Assembly (NCBI RefSeq): GCF_009870785.1
Contig: NZ_WTWX01000008.1
Coordinates: forward strand, 1-64,000
Length of the DNA stretch: 64,000 nt
From: Paenibacillus sp. An7
GTDB lineage: Bacteria > Bacillota > Bacilli > Paenibacillales > Paenibacillaceae
Direction: 5' to 3'
The notes under the pieces were generated by a model that was given only the letters and a program-made list of their open reading frames with translations, ran no database searches and was not told the DNA's origin. The position numbers were made by a program, and so were the translations under genes. This document shows positions 28,030 to 38,863 of this stretch, in pieces; the stretch's first letter is position 1; the number at the start of each line of letters is the position of its first letter.

Positions 28030-28782
28030 ATGCTACATCAATTTTCTAGAACAGAACTTGCCATTGGAGCAGAAGGCCTCGACAAACTCAAGAACAGCAC
28101 AGTAGCTGTTCTTGGAATCGGGGGCGTAGGTTCTATGGCAGTCGAAGCCCTGGCGAGATCTGGAGTTGGGCGGATTATTCTAATTGATAAAGATGTCGTG
28201 GATATTACGAATATTAATCGTCAAATTCACGCACTGACCACAACAATTGGTCAGAAAAAAGCGGATCTAATGGTAGATCGAGTAAAACTCATCAATCCAG
28301 AATGTGATGCAATCGCACTAAATATGTTCTACACGGACGAAACCTATGAAGAACTTTTTAAATATGATCTAGATTATGTACTGGATGCGTCCGATACGAT
28401 TATATACAAAATTCATCTGATTAAAGAATGCCGTAAGAGAGGTATTCCGATGATCTCTAGTATGGGCGCAGCGAATAAAATGGATCCAACCAAATTTGAG
28501 GTTGCGGATATTTCCAAAACCTCAATGGATCCCATTGCAAGAGTAATACGCAATAAACTTCGTAAAGAAGAAGGGATTAAAAAAGGAGTTAAAGTCGTTT
28601 TCTCTACCGAACAACCGATCAAGCCGCGTCAAGATGTGACTGAAAAGATTGTTCCTGAAAATGCACCTGAAATTCGTAAAGCAAAGCAGCCTCCGGCTAG
28701 CAATGCTTATGTCCCTCCCGTAGTTGGACTTATTATGGTCAGTGAAGCCATTCGTGATCTGCTCGCTGACATTTCTGTGTAA
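28030..28782 (+). CDS. tcdA: TcdA, tRNA threonylcarbamoyladenosine dehydratase
   Basis: TcdA is an E1-like ATP-dependent enzyme that cyclises t6A to ct6A at tRNA position 37. The 250-residue protein has the nucleotide motif VLGIGGVGSMAVEALARSGVGRIILIDKDVVDITNINRQ (abridged: GIGGVGS near residue 34 and the DKD/NINRQ region near 56-68). SSMGAANKMDP near residue 140 also fits. It follows aspS by 22 bases, as in B. subtilis yrvM, after AAGGGGG. Confidence 0.92.
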   Translation: MLHQFSRTELAIGAEGLDKLKNSTVAVLGIGGVGSMAVEALARSGVGRIILIDKDVVDITNINRQIHALTTTIGQKKADLMVDRVKLINPECDAIALNMFYTDETYEELFKYDLDYVLDASDTIIYKIHLIKECRKRGIPMISSMGAANKMDPTKFEVADISKTSMDPIARVIRNKLRKEEGIKKGVKVVFSTEQPIKPRQDVTEKIVPENAPEIRKAKQPPASNAYVPPVVGLIMVSEAIRDLLADISV

Positions 28783-28815
28783 TGTAAGAGAACTTTGTAC
28801 AAACTAGATTTATCC

Positions 28816-28849
28816 GCGTGAACACTTAACGCTTGGTGTTCACGCTTTT
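28816..28849 (+). terminator. Terminator after tcdA
   Basis: GCGTGAACAC (28816-28825) pairs perfectly with 28836-28845 around a 10-base loop, followed by TTTT. It ends the hisS-aspS-tcdA unit. Confidence 0.88.
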
Positions 28850-28894
28850 CTATGTTTATAGGTGAATGTGAGGAAAGGAAAGAGGAACATAAAC

Positions 28895-30196
28895 ATGAAG
28901 CAAAATGGCTGGGCTCGTTCTCTTGGAATGAGGCAGGATGATGTAGTGAAGAAAGAAATAGGCGCGGGAATCATCTCGTATTTTGCCATTGTGTATATTG
29001 TGATGGTTAATGCTTCTATTCTGGCGGATGCAGGGATGCCGCTGCAGGCAGCAATGGTAGGTACGCTTCTGACTTCCATTGCAGGATGTTTACTGATGGC
29101 TTTTATCGGCAAATCACCTATTATTGTCGTTCCAGGTATGGGAATTAATGCATTTTTTACGTATACGCTTGTTCACTCGATGAATTTGAGCTGGCAAGAA
29201 GCACTTGCTGTAGTTACCGTAACAGGGATCCTATTTGCCGTGGTTGCTTTTACGAGTCTATATAAAGTAATCAGTGAGGCAATACCGCACAATCTGCAAC
29301 ATGGAATTACAGTAGGGATTGGACTCTTCCTTACGTTTATTGGGCTGCAGAAGAGCGGGATCGTGGTTGCACATCAAACGACATTTGTTACGATCGGACA
29401 TTTTGATGACCCAGGAGTGCTGACTGCTTGTATAACTTTACTGCTCGCGTTTGTTCTATTTGTTCGAAATGTGCCTGGAGGTCTACTGATCAGTATGGTA
29501 TCGGGAACCGTCCTTGCTTATCTGCTGGGAGCTGCGGAACTTCCTGCACAAATGATGTCGGCAGCAGAGCCTCTTCAGCAATATGGCCAGCTCTTTGCAG
29601 AGTTGTCATTTGGGGGATTTGTACAGTTATCTTTTTGGATTGCTGTATTTTTACTATTGCTTATTGTCGTCTTCGAGAACATTGGACTCATTGCATCTCA
29701 CACGAGTATTATTGGCCGGCCTGAGACATTCCCTGGGAGTCTGCGTGCTCTGTCCATTACGAATGTGTTTGCCGGTATTTTCGGAACCAGTCCTGTCGTA
29801 GCTGCTGCGGAAACAACGGCAGGCATCGCTGCTGGAGGAAGGACCGGACTGACATCGTTTACAACCGCTGTACTTTTCTGCACGACATTTTTCTTCATTC
29901 CCGTTCTTACGCTGATTCCCGATAGTGCAATTGCTCCCATTCTCATTGTGATCGGTGGACTTATGGTACAAAGTGTGAAAGATATGAATTTTTCCGAATA
30001 CACGGAATCTTTTCCGGCATTTTTAATTATGGTGATGATTCCGTTCACATACAGTATTGTAGATGGGATGGCTTTCGGCTTTATTGCATACCCCGTAGCC
30101 AAAATCGCTGCTGGAAAAGCAAAAGAAGTACCTAAAGTTATGTATGGAATTGCGGCTCTGTTTTTACTCAACTTTATTATTTATGCACTCTTGTGA
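28895..30196 (+). CDS. AzgA-type NCS2 purine permease (guanine/hypoxanthine)
   Basis: The 433-residue polytopic protein has the AzgA pattern: GAGIISYFAIVYIVMVNA near the N-terminus, VVPGMGINAFFTYT (about residue 85), HGITVGIGLFLTFIGLQ and GTSPVVAAAETTAGIAAGGRTG (about 300). These features fit B. subtilis PbuG and PbuO and proton-coupled import of hypoxanthine, guanine or adenine. The ATG at 28895 is eight bases after AGAGGA; the GTG at 28862 lies before this site. No purine riboswitch was seen in the short upstream gap. PbuG and PbuO cannot be separated by eye. Confidence 0.87.
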   Translation: MKQNGWARSLGMRQDDVVKKEIGAGIISYFAIVYIVMVNASILADAGMPLQAAMVGTLLTSIAGCLLMAFIGKSPIIVVPGMGINAFFTYTLVHSMNLSWQEALAVVTVTGILFAVVAFTSLYKVISEAIPHNLQHGITVGIGLFLTFIGLQKSGIVVAHQTTFVTIGHFDDPGVLTACITLLLAFVLFVRNVPGGLLISMVSGTVLAYLLGAAELPAQMMSAAEPLQQYGQLFAELSFGGFVQLSFWIAVFLLLLIVVFENIGLIASHTSIIGRPETFPGSLRALSITNVFAGIFGTSPVVAAAETTAGIAAGGRTGLTSFTTAVLFCTTFFFIPVLTLIPDSAIAPILIVIGGLMVQSVKDMNFSEYTESFPAFLIMVMIPFTYSIVDGMAFGFIAYPVAKIAAGKAKEVPKVMYGIAALFLLNFIIYALL

Positions 30197-30304
30197 TTCA
30201 ATTTCATAACTCATATAAAGGTGCTGTGAAATTGAATCTGGTAAAATAAATAAGCTGTAAATTTGTAAAAGGAAGCTTCGCCTTAAGTGGCAAGGCTTCT
30301 TTTT
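30195..30304 (+). terminator. Inverted repeat and terminator after the purine permease
   Basis: GATTCAATTTCA (30195-30206) pairs perfectly over 12 bp with 30227-30238, overlapping the permease stop but without a T run. A second hairpin, GAAGC (30272-30276) with GCTTC (30295-30299) plus CCTT/AAGG inside, is followed by TTTTT and looks like the true terminator. Confidence 0.6.
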
Positions 30305-30426
30305 CTATGCAATGTAGAGACAGGGAAACAGAATAGCTTTTTTCCATCAATTGTGTTATATTGATACTCCTTTTGCGGTACGGATAAACGTCCGAATGCA
30401 AAACAATTCTTAGGAGGTAACTGAAC

Positions 30427-32595
30427 ATGGAGGAAACGTTTCAAAGTGCCTATCAAGAAGAAGAACAGAGGCTGAAAAACACAATGAAGGAAGTAGACCG
30501 GCAACTCGCTAAGTTTAAGTCTATACCTGTGTATACAGGGCATGACTTTACAGAGCAAGTGCTTGAAGCAGGACGAGAAGAGCGCCGTCAGCGTCTTTCC
30601 AAAATTGTAAATGAGCCTTATTTCGGACGTCTTGATTTTGAAGAACAGGGCACGAACCAGATGAAGCCGCTGTACATTGGCAAGGTTGGTGTAGATCGGG
30701 AAGATTATACAGACCAGCCGCTCGTAATCGATTGGCGTGCCCCAATAGCAAGTCTTTTTTATTCCTTTACGGGGGGAGAAGGGCCTGCGGAGTATGAATC
30801 TCCAGAAGGGGTCGTAGAAGGACTTGTGTATCTAAAACGAAATATCGTCATTAGACAACAAATTTTAGAACGTGTGGCAGATACCTATAATAGGGATAGT
30901 GACCAGCCGGCTGTATCAGATGAGTTTCTCGTTTACCGACTAGGTGAGAATAAAGATAATAAACTGCGTGACATTGTATCTACGATTCAGGCTGAGCAGG
31001 ACCGGATCATTCGGGCAGCACGAAATACTGCGCTGATCATACAAGGGGTGGCGGGAAGTGGTAAGACGACCGTTGCTTTGCATAGACTTGCTTTTTTACT
31101 GTATCAGTATAAGGAACAAGTATCTGCAGATAAAATGATCATATTCGCACCAAATAATATGTTCCTTGATTATATTTCTAATGTACTTCCTGAACTGGGT
31201 GTAGGAGATATTCAGCAGAGTACATTTTCGGACTGGGCTCTTCAAATGCTAAACCTAGATGTACGGCTTGCCGATACGGCAGAAACACTAGAATATTGGT
31301 TTGAGAGAGAAGGAGAACTGCCTGAGATAACGGATGAAGTTCCGGGCAGGTTTAAGGGTTCAATGAAATTCATGGACATCTTGCGCAGCTGTATAGAGCA
31401 GATGGAGATGACCTCAGTTCCTGATATGGATTTCTCTCCATGGGATGGGAAGGTGCTGCCTCGGACAGAGATTATGAAATGGTTTGACGAGGAATATAAG
31501 CCTTACCCCCTTGCTAAGCGAAAAGAACGGGTGATGGCCCGGATCCACCGCTGGATCGAGATGGAGCTGAAAAAGGCCCCTTCTGCAGCGGTGCAAAAAG
31601 AGAGAAAGAAAAAAGCGTCAGCAAGAGAAAAAGCATATGCAAATAAATGGCCCAAATATGAGCCTCTTACTTTGTACAAACATATATTTAAGGCAACTAA
31701 AGGCGGAAGCGTCATTCCAGACGAAATACGAAAGCAGATTCCGCAATCAGTAATGAAATCGACGGCAGCGGATCTCAAGCAAAATGTAGTGCGAGAAGAG
31801 GACCTTCCTGCATTGGTTTACTTACATGTACTCGTCAATGAAATTTCAGGTGAACAGCGTTTTGATCATGTGGTTATTGATGAAGCACAAGATTTTTCGC
31901 CATTTCAGATTGCCTTATTGGATTTGTTTGTGAAGGGTCACTCATTTACGATTCTTGGTGATTTATCACAAGGAATTCATGCATACCGGGGAGTTCACCG
32001 GTGGGAAGAGATGAGCCAGCTTTTTGCCGAAGAACATAATGATTACTTTGCGCTTACCCGAAGTTACCGATCCACCATGGAGATTATTGAGTTTGCGAAT
32101 ACGATTCTCGAAAAAGGGGTGCAAAGCGGCATTACAGCGGTCCCTGTGTTCCGGAGCGGTGACGGAGTTAGACTTATTGATTATGGAGAGGATTCAAGAA
32201 AGAATGCGCTCCAAAAGGCGATGCAGCATCTAATCGATAAGGATTATAGAACGGTTTCCATTGTGACTCGTACCCTTCATGAAGCAAAGGCATTATACGA
32301 GGAGCTGAAAAGCGCTGGAGTAGAAGTGAATTTAATTGATGATGGGAAAAAGCAGTACGAGGGCGGTTACTCTGTATTGCCTGTGTATTTATCCAAAGGG
32401 CTTGAATTCGACGCAGTGATTGTAGCTGACGCTGATCAGGATCATTATGGAAACAGCTCCTGGGATGCGAAACTGCTGTATGTAGGTTGTACGCGCGCCC
32501 TCCACGAGTTGTGGCTTATGAATGGCAGTGAGCGTCCCGTTTACGTGGAGCAAGAAGCAAAAGAAGTGGTAACACACGGCTGGCCAAGCGAATAA
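30427..32595 (+). CDS. helD: HelD, RNA polymerase recycling ATPase
   Basis: HelD is a UvrD/Rep-like SF1 protein that binds RNA polymerase and releases stalled complexes. The 722-residue product has a long charged N-terminal coiled coil (about 1-65) used to reach the secondary channel. WRAPIASLFY near 108, Walker A GVAGSGKTTVALHR (about 208) and Walker B VVIDEAQDFSPFQ (about 486) follow. C-terminal motifs are LTRSYRST and the KGLEFDAVIVADAD stretch. Normal family length. AGGAGGT is upstream, and the gene stands alone between two terminators. Confidence 0.93.
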   Translation: MEETFQSAYQEEEQRLKNTMKEVDRQLAKFKSIPVYTGHDFTEQVLEAGREERRQRLSKIVNEPYFGRLDFEEQGTNQMKPLYIGKVGVDREDYTDQPLVIDWRAPIASLFYSFTGGEGPAEYESPEGVVEGLVYLKRNIVIRQQILERVADTYNRDSDQPAVSDEFLVYRLGENKDNKLRDIVSTIQAEQDRIIRAARNTALIIQGVAGSGKTTVALHRLAFLLYQYKEQVSADKMIIFAPNNMFLDYISNVLPELGVGDIQQSTFSDWALQMLNLDVRLADTAETLEYWFEREGELPEITDEVPGRFKGSMKFMDILRSCIEQMEMTSVPDMDFSPWDGKVLPRTEIMKWFDEEYKPYPLAKRKERVMARIHRWIEMELKKAPSAAVQKERKKKASAREKAYANKWPKYEPLTLYKHIFKATKGGSVIPDEIRKQIPQSVMKSTAADLKQNVVREEDLPALVYLHVLVNEISGEQRFDHVVIDEAQDFSPFQIALLDLFVKGHSFTILGDLSQGIHAYRGVHRWEEMSQLFAEEHNDYFALTRSYRSTMEIIEFANTILEKGVQSGITAVPVFRSGDGVRLIDYGEDSRKNALQKAMQHLIDKDYRTVSIVTRTLHEAKALYEELKSAGVEVNLIDDGKKQYEGGYSVLPVYLSKGLEFDAVIVADADQDHYGNSSWDAKLLYVGCTRALHELWLMNGSERPVYVEQEAKEVVTHGWPSE

Positions 32596-32623
32596 GCTGC
32601 CTCGTGCCTGATTGTCACTAATA

Positions 32624-32684
32624 AAAAAGCTGGAGGATTATAGTCTCATTGATGAGAACTATGCATCGCCCTCAGCTTTTTTCG
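32624..32684. terminator. Bidirectional terminator after helD
   Basis: AAAAAAGCTG at one end pairs with CAGCTTTTTT at the other, with imperfect pairing between (GAGG with CCCT, CTCAT with ATGAG). A and T runs flank both arms, suiting the converging gene at 32712. Confidence 0.75.
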
Positions 32685-32711
32685 TTTAGAGCTAAAAAAG
32701 AAATGGCTTTC

Positions 32712-33233
32712 TTAGTCATTGTACTCATTCACCCGCGATTCTTGGAGTGGGGGCAGGATAGCTCGATTCTTTTTACGTTGAAGTTCGCGATAGTTAAAAT
32801 AAAGCCGAATAAGATATACGATCCATAGGATAAGTAAATAAGAGTGGAGTAATATGGTGAATATGATATCTGTAATCATGTGTTCTAGTGAGTCTGATCC
32901 GAGTTCTCTCAACAAGGGCATCGAGTTATGATAGATGACTGTAAAATAGATTTGTACAGCACTTGTTGCCATACCGAGAATTGATGTGACTAAACTTGGC
33001 CAAAAACTCCTCATCTCGGACGCAATTATTTGATCTGTCAAAACAGTAGTTTTTAGCTCACGATATTCTCTCCTAAAATAGATAGATAAAAGAGTAACAG
33101 TTATTGCAAAACAGACACTATATTCTAACAAGAGGATATCTTGATCATAGTGATACGATAGAAAAAAACGACCTAATAAAATGATATTGACGGATAGAGC
33201 TGTCGTAATCGGGTAATATTTAGAAACTTTCAT
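32712..33233 (-). CDS. Hypothetical four-helix membrane protein
   Basis: The 173-residue product has four hydrophobic segments (about residues 8-26, 34-52, 83-102, 123-147) and a basic C-terminal tail (RELQRKKNRAILPPLQ). No conserved enzymatic or transporter motif was recognised. It is single, faces helD, and begins in an AT-rich region with only a weak ribosome site (TAGGTGAGAG). It is likely a real accessory gene of unknown function. Confidence 0.6.
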   Translation of the reverse strand: MKVSKYYPITTALSVNIILLGRFFLSYHYDQDILLLEYSVCFAITVTLLSIYFRREYRELKTTVLTDQIIASEMRSFWPSLVTSILGMATSAVQIYFTVIYHNSMPLLRELGSDSLEHMITDIIFTILLHSYLLILWIVYLIRLYFNYRELQRKKNRAILPPLQESRVNEYND

Positions 33234-33345
33234 AAATTAATCTCTCACCTACCCTTTTAAGATTAACTAATATTACCATATAAAAAAGGGTTTCAAGCAG
33301 CTGAACTGGAATTTTAAAAAATAAGTATGTTATGGAGGTGTTCTC

Positions 33346-33537
33346 ATGAGATGCGGCGCCAAACGGTACGTTGTGATTACAGAAGCAGGCGGTCAAACCA
33401 AGGAAACGATTGTAAAAGCCAGAACTGCTATAGAAGCAAGGAAAGTGATTCGTAAACAATATGGACCTTCGGTTCCTATTCAGAATGTATATGTATTGCC
33501 AGAAGAACAAGTTCAAGAAGGCAGTATGTTATCATAG
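33346..33537 (+). CDS. Small conserved-type hypothetical protein (63 residues)
   Basis: The 63-residue basic protein begins MRCGAKRYVVITEAGG and continues with a helix rich in Lys, Ala and Arg (KARTAIEARKVIRKQYG). GGAGGTG lies seven bases before the ATG, a very good site. The strand-helix-strand pattern suggests a compact alpha-beta fold, possibly nucleic-acid binding, but no family was recognised. It is 48 bases before rarA and may be cotranscribed with it. Confidence 0.6.
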   Translation: MRCGAKRYVVITEAGGQTKETIVKARTAIEARKVIRKQYGPSVPIQNVYVLPEEQVQEGSMLS

Positions 33538-33585
33538 AAGATAGAGTGTTAAAGGTCTTAAGTAAGTAAAGGAAGTGAATGCATC

Positions 33586-34905
33586 ATGGATTTATTCTCG
33601 TTTAGTCAGGATTCAGAGCCAAAAGCAAGGCTTCTTGCTGACCGGATGCGGCCACAGAACCTAGATGAATATATTGGTCAGGAACATATCGTAGGTCCGG
33701 GAAAGCTGCTTAGACGAGCGATTGAAGCAGACCAGGTATCTTCCATTCTTTTATATGGACCGCCTGGATGCGGAAAAACAACACTTGCACACATTATTTC
33801 TCATCATACAAAGGGACATTTCGTTCGTCTTAATGCGGTTGATGCGACGGTTAAAGATGTTCGTGAAGTAATAGATCAAGCCCAGAATAATAAAGCAATG
33901 TATGGAACGAAGACCATCTTATTTCTGGATGAAGTTCACCGTTTTAACAGCTCAAGGCAGGATGCGCTTCTCCCTGCTGTCGAGAAAGGGACGATTATTT
34001 TTATCGGTGCAACAACGGAAAATCCTTTTCATTATGTAAATGGTGCCCTTCTCAGCCGTTCGACTTTGTTTCAGTTAGAATCTTTAACGAAAGAACATTC
34101 GTTAGCAGCGATGAGAAGAGCACTGCAGGACTCAGAAAAAGGGCTTGGATTCATGGATATTGCTGCCGATGAAGAAGCACTTCTCCACATTGCCACGATG
34201 GCTAATGGGGATATTCGCAGAGCGCTGAATGCGCTGGAACTGGCAGCGCTCACTACGCCTCCCCAGCAGGATGGAACGGTGCATATTACGCTTGCGGTAG
34301 CGGAGGAATCGATACGCCGGCCGATTGTCAAAGCGGACGAGTCAACCCAGTATGACGTTTTATCCGCCTTTCATAAAAGTATCCGCGGATCAAGTGATGC
34401 CGCCTTATTCTGGTTTTTATATGCTGTAGAAAAGCTCGGTATGGACCCAATGGTGTTTATCCGCAGACTAATTGCGGCATGCAGTGAAGATATTGGACTT
34501 GCTAGTCCAAATGCAATGGTACAGGCTGTTGCTGCGCTGGATGCCTACCGTAATAACGGCTGGCCCGAAGCAAAACTGAATATTGCGCAGGCTATATTAT
34601 TTGCTGTGGAAAGTCCAAAATCGAACCGGGTATATACGGCGATTTCAAGCGCGATGAATGCCATTGAGGAACTGAAGTCGGCCGATGTTCCCTTACATCT
34701 TAGAGATGGTCATTACAAAGGTTCTGTACAGCTTGGTCATGTCGGCTACCAATATCCGCATCATTTTCCGGGACATTATGTAGAACAGCAGTACTTGCCT
34801 AAAGAAATTAGTAATTACGTTTTCTACGAAGCTTCGGAACAAGGGAATGAAGCGAAGATTAAGGTTAACCAGGACCGTAGGCGTATACGCAATCAAGGGC
34901 GCTAA
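33586..34905 (+). CDS. rarA: RarA (MgsA), replication-associated recombination ATPase
   Basis: RarA is an AAA+ protein that works at stalled replication forks and with RecA. The 439-residue product has DRMRPQNLDEYIGQEHIVG (about 18), Walker A YGPPGCGKTT (about 58), Walker B FLDEVHRF (about 120), sensor IFIGATTENP and the C-terminal tetramerisation region ending in KGSVQLGHVGYQYPHHFP. The position next to cymR-iscS follows the B. subtilis order, although crcB and mnmA have been placed between. Confidence 0.95.
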   Translation: MDLFSFSQDSEPKARLLADRMRPQNLDEYIGQEHIVGPGKLLRRAIEADQVSSILLYGPPGCGKTTLAHIISHHTKGHFVRLNAVDATVKDVREVIDQAQNNKAMYGTKTILFLDEVHRFNSSRQDALLPAVEKGTIIFIGATTENPFHYVNGALLSRSTLFQLESLTKEHSLAAMRRALQDSEKGLGFMDIAADEEALLHIATMANGDIRRALNALELAALTTPPQQDGTVHITLAVAEESIRRPIVKADESTQYDVLSAFHKSIRGSSDAALFWFLYAVEKLGMDPMVFIRRLIAACSEDIGLASPNAMVQAVAALDAYRNNGWPEAKLNIAQAILFAVESPKSNRVYTAISSAMNAIEELKSADVPLHLRDGHYKGSVQLGHVGYQYPHHFPGHYVEQQYLPKEISNYVFYEASEQGNEAKIKVNQDRRRIRNQGR

Positions 34906-34990
34906 CCATAGAATTAAATGGGGATGGGCAGAGAGAAATTTTGTATTGGTTTTAGTCCTAGTAATGTGTATAAAGGGGAACTTCGGAGTT

Positions 34991-35395
34991 ATGAGAGAAC
35001 TGATATATGTTGGAGCAGGCGGTTTTCTGGGCACGATTCTTAGGTATGTAGTCCAGTTAGGGCTGGAGCCTGCATCTTCTAATTTTCCACTAGCGGTGCT
35101 ACTGATCAATTTAGCAGGATGCCTTTTTTTAGGGTGGTTTTTCACCATTACCCCAGCGAAGTGGCGGATCTCTGCTGAATGGAGATTACTTATCGGTACA
35201 GGGTTTACGGGGGCATTTACTACCTTTTCTACTTTTTCGGTAGATAGTATTCATCTGTTCCAGGGTCGTCAAGTGGGACTAGCAGTAGGCTACATTTTGC
35301 TCAGTGTGGTTATTGGACTGCTTATGAGCTTTATCGGTATAAAAGCAGGGGAACGGATGACTTCCTCCCGCTATCCAGGGGAGAGTAAACAATGA
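34991..35395 (+). CDS. crcB: CrcB/FluC fluoride channel subunit 1
   Basis: FluC proteins are small dual-topology fluoride channels. This 134-residue protein has four TM segments and the signature GTGFTGAFTTFSTFSVDS (about residue 74) with the conserved Asn in LLINLAGCLFLG. The ATG at 34991 is 10 bases after AAGGGGAA. The open frame extends upstream into rarA, but those 48 residues are unlike the family. It overlaps the next crcB as ATGA, the arrangement expected for a heterodimer with opposite membrane orientations. Confidence 0.93.
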   Translation: MRELIYVGAGGFLGTILRYVVQLGLEPASSNFPLAVLLINLAGCLFLGWFFTITPAKWRISAEWRLLIGTGFTGAFTTFSTFSVDSIHLFQGRQVGLAVGYILLSVVIGLLMSFIGIKAGERMTSSRYPGESKQ

Positions 35396-35775
35396 TTTGG
35401 TTAGCAGGATTGGGCGGGATTGCCGGAGCTATTATGAGATACTCGTTAGGACGTTACATCATGAAAAGAGTAAACGATGATTCGTCGCACCCATTTCCAT
35501 TTGGAACTTGGATTATTAATATCAGCGGATCGCTTTTGCTTGGTGTATTGTTCGGTTTATCAAAAGCACAGCTGTTATCCTCTGTATGGTGGGCAGTGCT
35601 TGGCACTGGATTTTGCGGAGCGTATACCACGTTCTCCACATTAGGATATGAGACGATGCAGCTGATTACTGCAAATAAGATACGCAAAGCCTGCTTGTAT
35701 GTGATTAGTTCCGTTACGTTAGGGCTTATCGCTGCTTGGATCGGAATCTGGGTTGTCAGCCTCTTCATTCATTAA
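35392..35775 (+). CDS. crcB: CrcB/FluC fluoride channel subunit 2
   Basis: The second FluC subunit has 127 residues and four TM segments, with GSLLLGVLFG and the signature GTGFCGAYTTFSTLGYET (about residue 75). The start overlaps the first subunit's stop by four bases, so the pair is translationally coupled. Loop charges differ between the two proteins, consistent with opposite topology, although this was judged by eye. No clear fluoride riboswitch was found before the pair. Confidence 0.93.
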   Translation: MIWLAGLGGIAGAIMRYSLGRYIMKRVNDDSSHPFPFGTWIINISGSLLLGVLFGLSKAQLLSSVWWAVLGTGFCGAYTTFSTLGYETMQLITANKIRKACLYVISSVTLGLIAAWIGIWVVSLFIH

Positions 35776-35814
35776 GGGACAGGATGGAGAAGATTTTTCT
35801 TATAGGCAGGAAAA

Positions 35815-35850
35815 AAGCCATCCTTCATGGTAATACATGAGGGATGGCTT
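35815..35850. terminator. Bidirectional terminator between crcB and mnmA
   Basis: AAGCCATCC-TCATG pairs with CATGA-GGGATGGCTT (about 35815-35850), with an A run before and ATATTTTTT after. It serves the converging crcB and mnmA transcripts. Confidence 0.87.
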
Positions 35851-35868
35851 ATATTTTTTATTTCTGTT

Positions 35869-37277
<1,409 letters not shown>

Positions 37278-37697
37278 TTGAAAATATCAACCAAAGGCCG
37301 TTATGGATTAACAATTATGATGGAACTCTCTGGTCGTTTTGGCGAAGGACCGACTTCACTGAAAAGTATTGCAGAGAAAAATCAACTTTCGGAACATTAT
37401 CTAGAGCAACTCATCGCTCCCCTTCGTAATGCGGGACTCGTAAAAAGTATTCGCGGTGCGTACGGCGGATATATTTTAGCTCGTGAGCCTCACACGATTA
37501 CAGCAGGAGACGTAATACGTGTACTTGAAGGACCGATCTCGCCGGTTGACTTTACAGAAGAAGATGATCCGGCAAAACGTGATTTATGGATCCGTATCCG
37601 AAACAGTATTGCGGATGTGCTTGATTCGACAACATTACAAGATCTTATCTCTTATGAAGAAAAATCCGACGCGGATAACTATATGTTCTATATTTAA
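37278..37697 (+). CDS. cymR: CymR, Rrf2-family regulator of cysteine metabolism
   Basis: CymR represses sulfur and cysteine genes together with CysK. The 139-residue winged-helix protein has MKISTKGRYGLTIMMEL, the recognition helix region LSEHYLEQLIAPLRNAGLVKS and the wing RGAYGGYILA. It has no cysteines, unlike the Fe-S sensing Rrf2 members IscR and NsrR, which supports the CymR assignment. The TTG start is eight bases after GAGGTG. It directly precedes the desulfurase gene. Confidence 0.9.
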   Translation: MKISTKGRYGLTIMMELSGRFGEGPTSLKSIAEKNQLSEHYLEQLIAPLRNAGLVKSIRGAYGGYILAREPHTITAGDVIRVLEGPISPVDFTEEDDPAKRDLWIRIRNSIADVLDSTTLQDLISYEEKSDADNYMFYI

Positions 37698-37714
37698 TGC
37701 GGGGTGAAAAGAAA

Positions 37715-38863
37715 GTGAATATCTACTTGGATCATGCTGCATCTACTCCTGTGCATCCAGAAGTTGCCACTTCAATGTTTGAGGTAATGACTGGCCAGTT
37801 CGGTAACGCATCAAGCGTGCACGCTTTCGGGCGTGCCGCAAAGCGTTCCGTAAGTGAAGCTAGGGATAAGATGGCGGCTTATTTGGGCTCTTCTCCGGAC
37901 GAGCTTGTTTTTACTTCGGGTGGAACAGAGAGTGATAACTTAGCCATCTTTGGCATAGCAGCTGCAGCGCAGCATAAAGGAAAACATATCATCACAAGTC
38001 AAATTGAGCACCATGCAGTGCTTCATGCTTGTAAGTCACTGGAGAAGCAAGGGTATGAAGTTACGTATCTCCCAGTTGATTCCTATGGAATGATCGACAC
38101 AGCTGATGTAGAGGCAGCGATTAGACCAGATACGATTTTGATTAGCATTATGTATGTCAATAATGAAGTAGGCACAGTCCAAAATGTGGGAGAGATTGGC
38201 CAGATTGCAAAAGCTCATGACATTCCTTTTCACGTGGATGCCGTGCAAGCACTCGGTTCTATTCCAATACATCTACACCAGTTGCCTGTAGATCTGATGA
38301 GTTTTTCTGCTCACAAAATTAATGGACCTCAAGGGATTGGACTGCTGTATGTCCGCAAAGGAATGAAGCTTGAGCCAATGGCCCATGGCGGGCTGCAGGA
38401 ACGCAAGCGTCGTGCAGGTACAGAGAATATGGCAGGGATCGCCGGTTTTGCTAAAGCACTGGAAATCCTAGAGAAGACGATGGAGGAACGGATGCTTCAG
38501 GATGCGGCTCTGCGTCAATTTTTTATTGAAGAGCTACAAAAAGAAGCAGGAGAAAATGCGGTCGTTGTCAACGGACATCCGCATCAAACGGTATCACACA
38601 TTGTGAATGTCAGTTTCCCAGAAGTGAAAACAGAAACGATGCTGATGAATTTAGATGTAGAAGGAATTGCTGCGGCAAGCGGCTCAGCCTGTACATCGGG
38701 TTCTCTTGAACGTTCTCATGTCCTTGAAGCTATGAATTTGCCAAAAGAAATTATGGATTCAGCGATTCGATTTAGCTTTGGTTTGGGTAATAGTAAAAAA
38801 GATTTGGAATATACGGCAAAAAAAGTTGGAACCATCCTGAAACGCCTGCGTAGTAGAGCGTAA
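37715..38863 (+). CDS. iscS: Cysteine desulfurase, IscS/NifS family
   Basis: This PLP enzyme releases sulfur from cysteine for tRNA thiolation and Fe-S assembly. The 382-residue product has MNIYLDHAAST, the PLP-lysine motif SFSAHKINGPQGIG (about residue 200), RRAGTENMAG and the mobile catalytic Cys in SGSACTSGSLE (about 322). The GTG at 37715 is eight bases after GGGGTG and gives the usual family start. An ATG overlapping the cymR stop would add MRGEKK. It probably supplies MnmA, encoded divergently nearby. Confidence 0.94.
   Translation: MNIYLDHAASTPVHPEVATSMFEVMTGQFGNASSVHAFGRAAKRSVSEARDKMAAYLGSSPDELVFTSGGTESDNLAIFGIAAAAQHKGKHIITSQIEHHAVLHACKSLEKQGYEVTYLPVDSYGMIDTADVEAAIRPDTILISIMYVNNEVGTVQNVGEIGQIAKAHDIPFHVDAVQALGSIPIHLHQLPVDLMSFSAHKINGPQGIGLLYVRKGMKLEPMAHGGLQERKRRAGTENMAGIAGFAKALEILEKTMEERMLQDAALRQFFIEELQKEAGENAVVVNGHPHQTVSHIVNVSFPEVKTETMLMNLDVEGIAAASGSACTSGSLERSHVLEAMNLPKEIMDSAIRFSFGLGNSKKDLEYTAKKVGTILKRLRSRA

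Noticed and set aside
28783..28894. Purine riboswitch before the AzgA permease
   Set aside because: The gap is mostly the tcdA terminator; no conserved purine-aptamer sequence is present.
34906..34990. Possible fluoride riboswitch before the crcB pair
   Set aside because: GGGGATGGGC resembles the start of a crcB motif, but the required downstream pairing segments and terminator were not found, and the gap is short.
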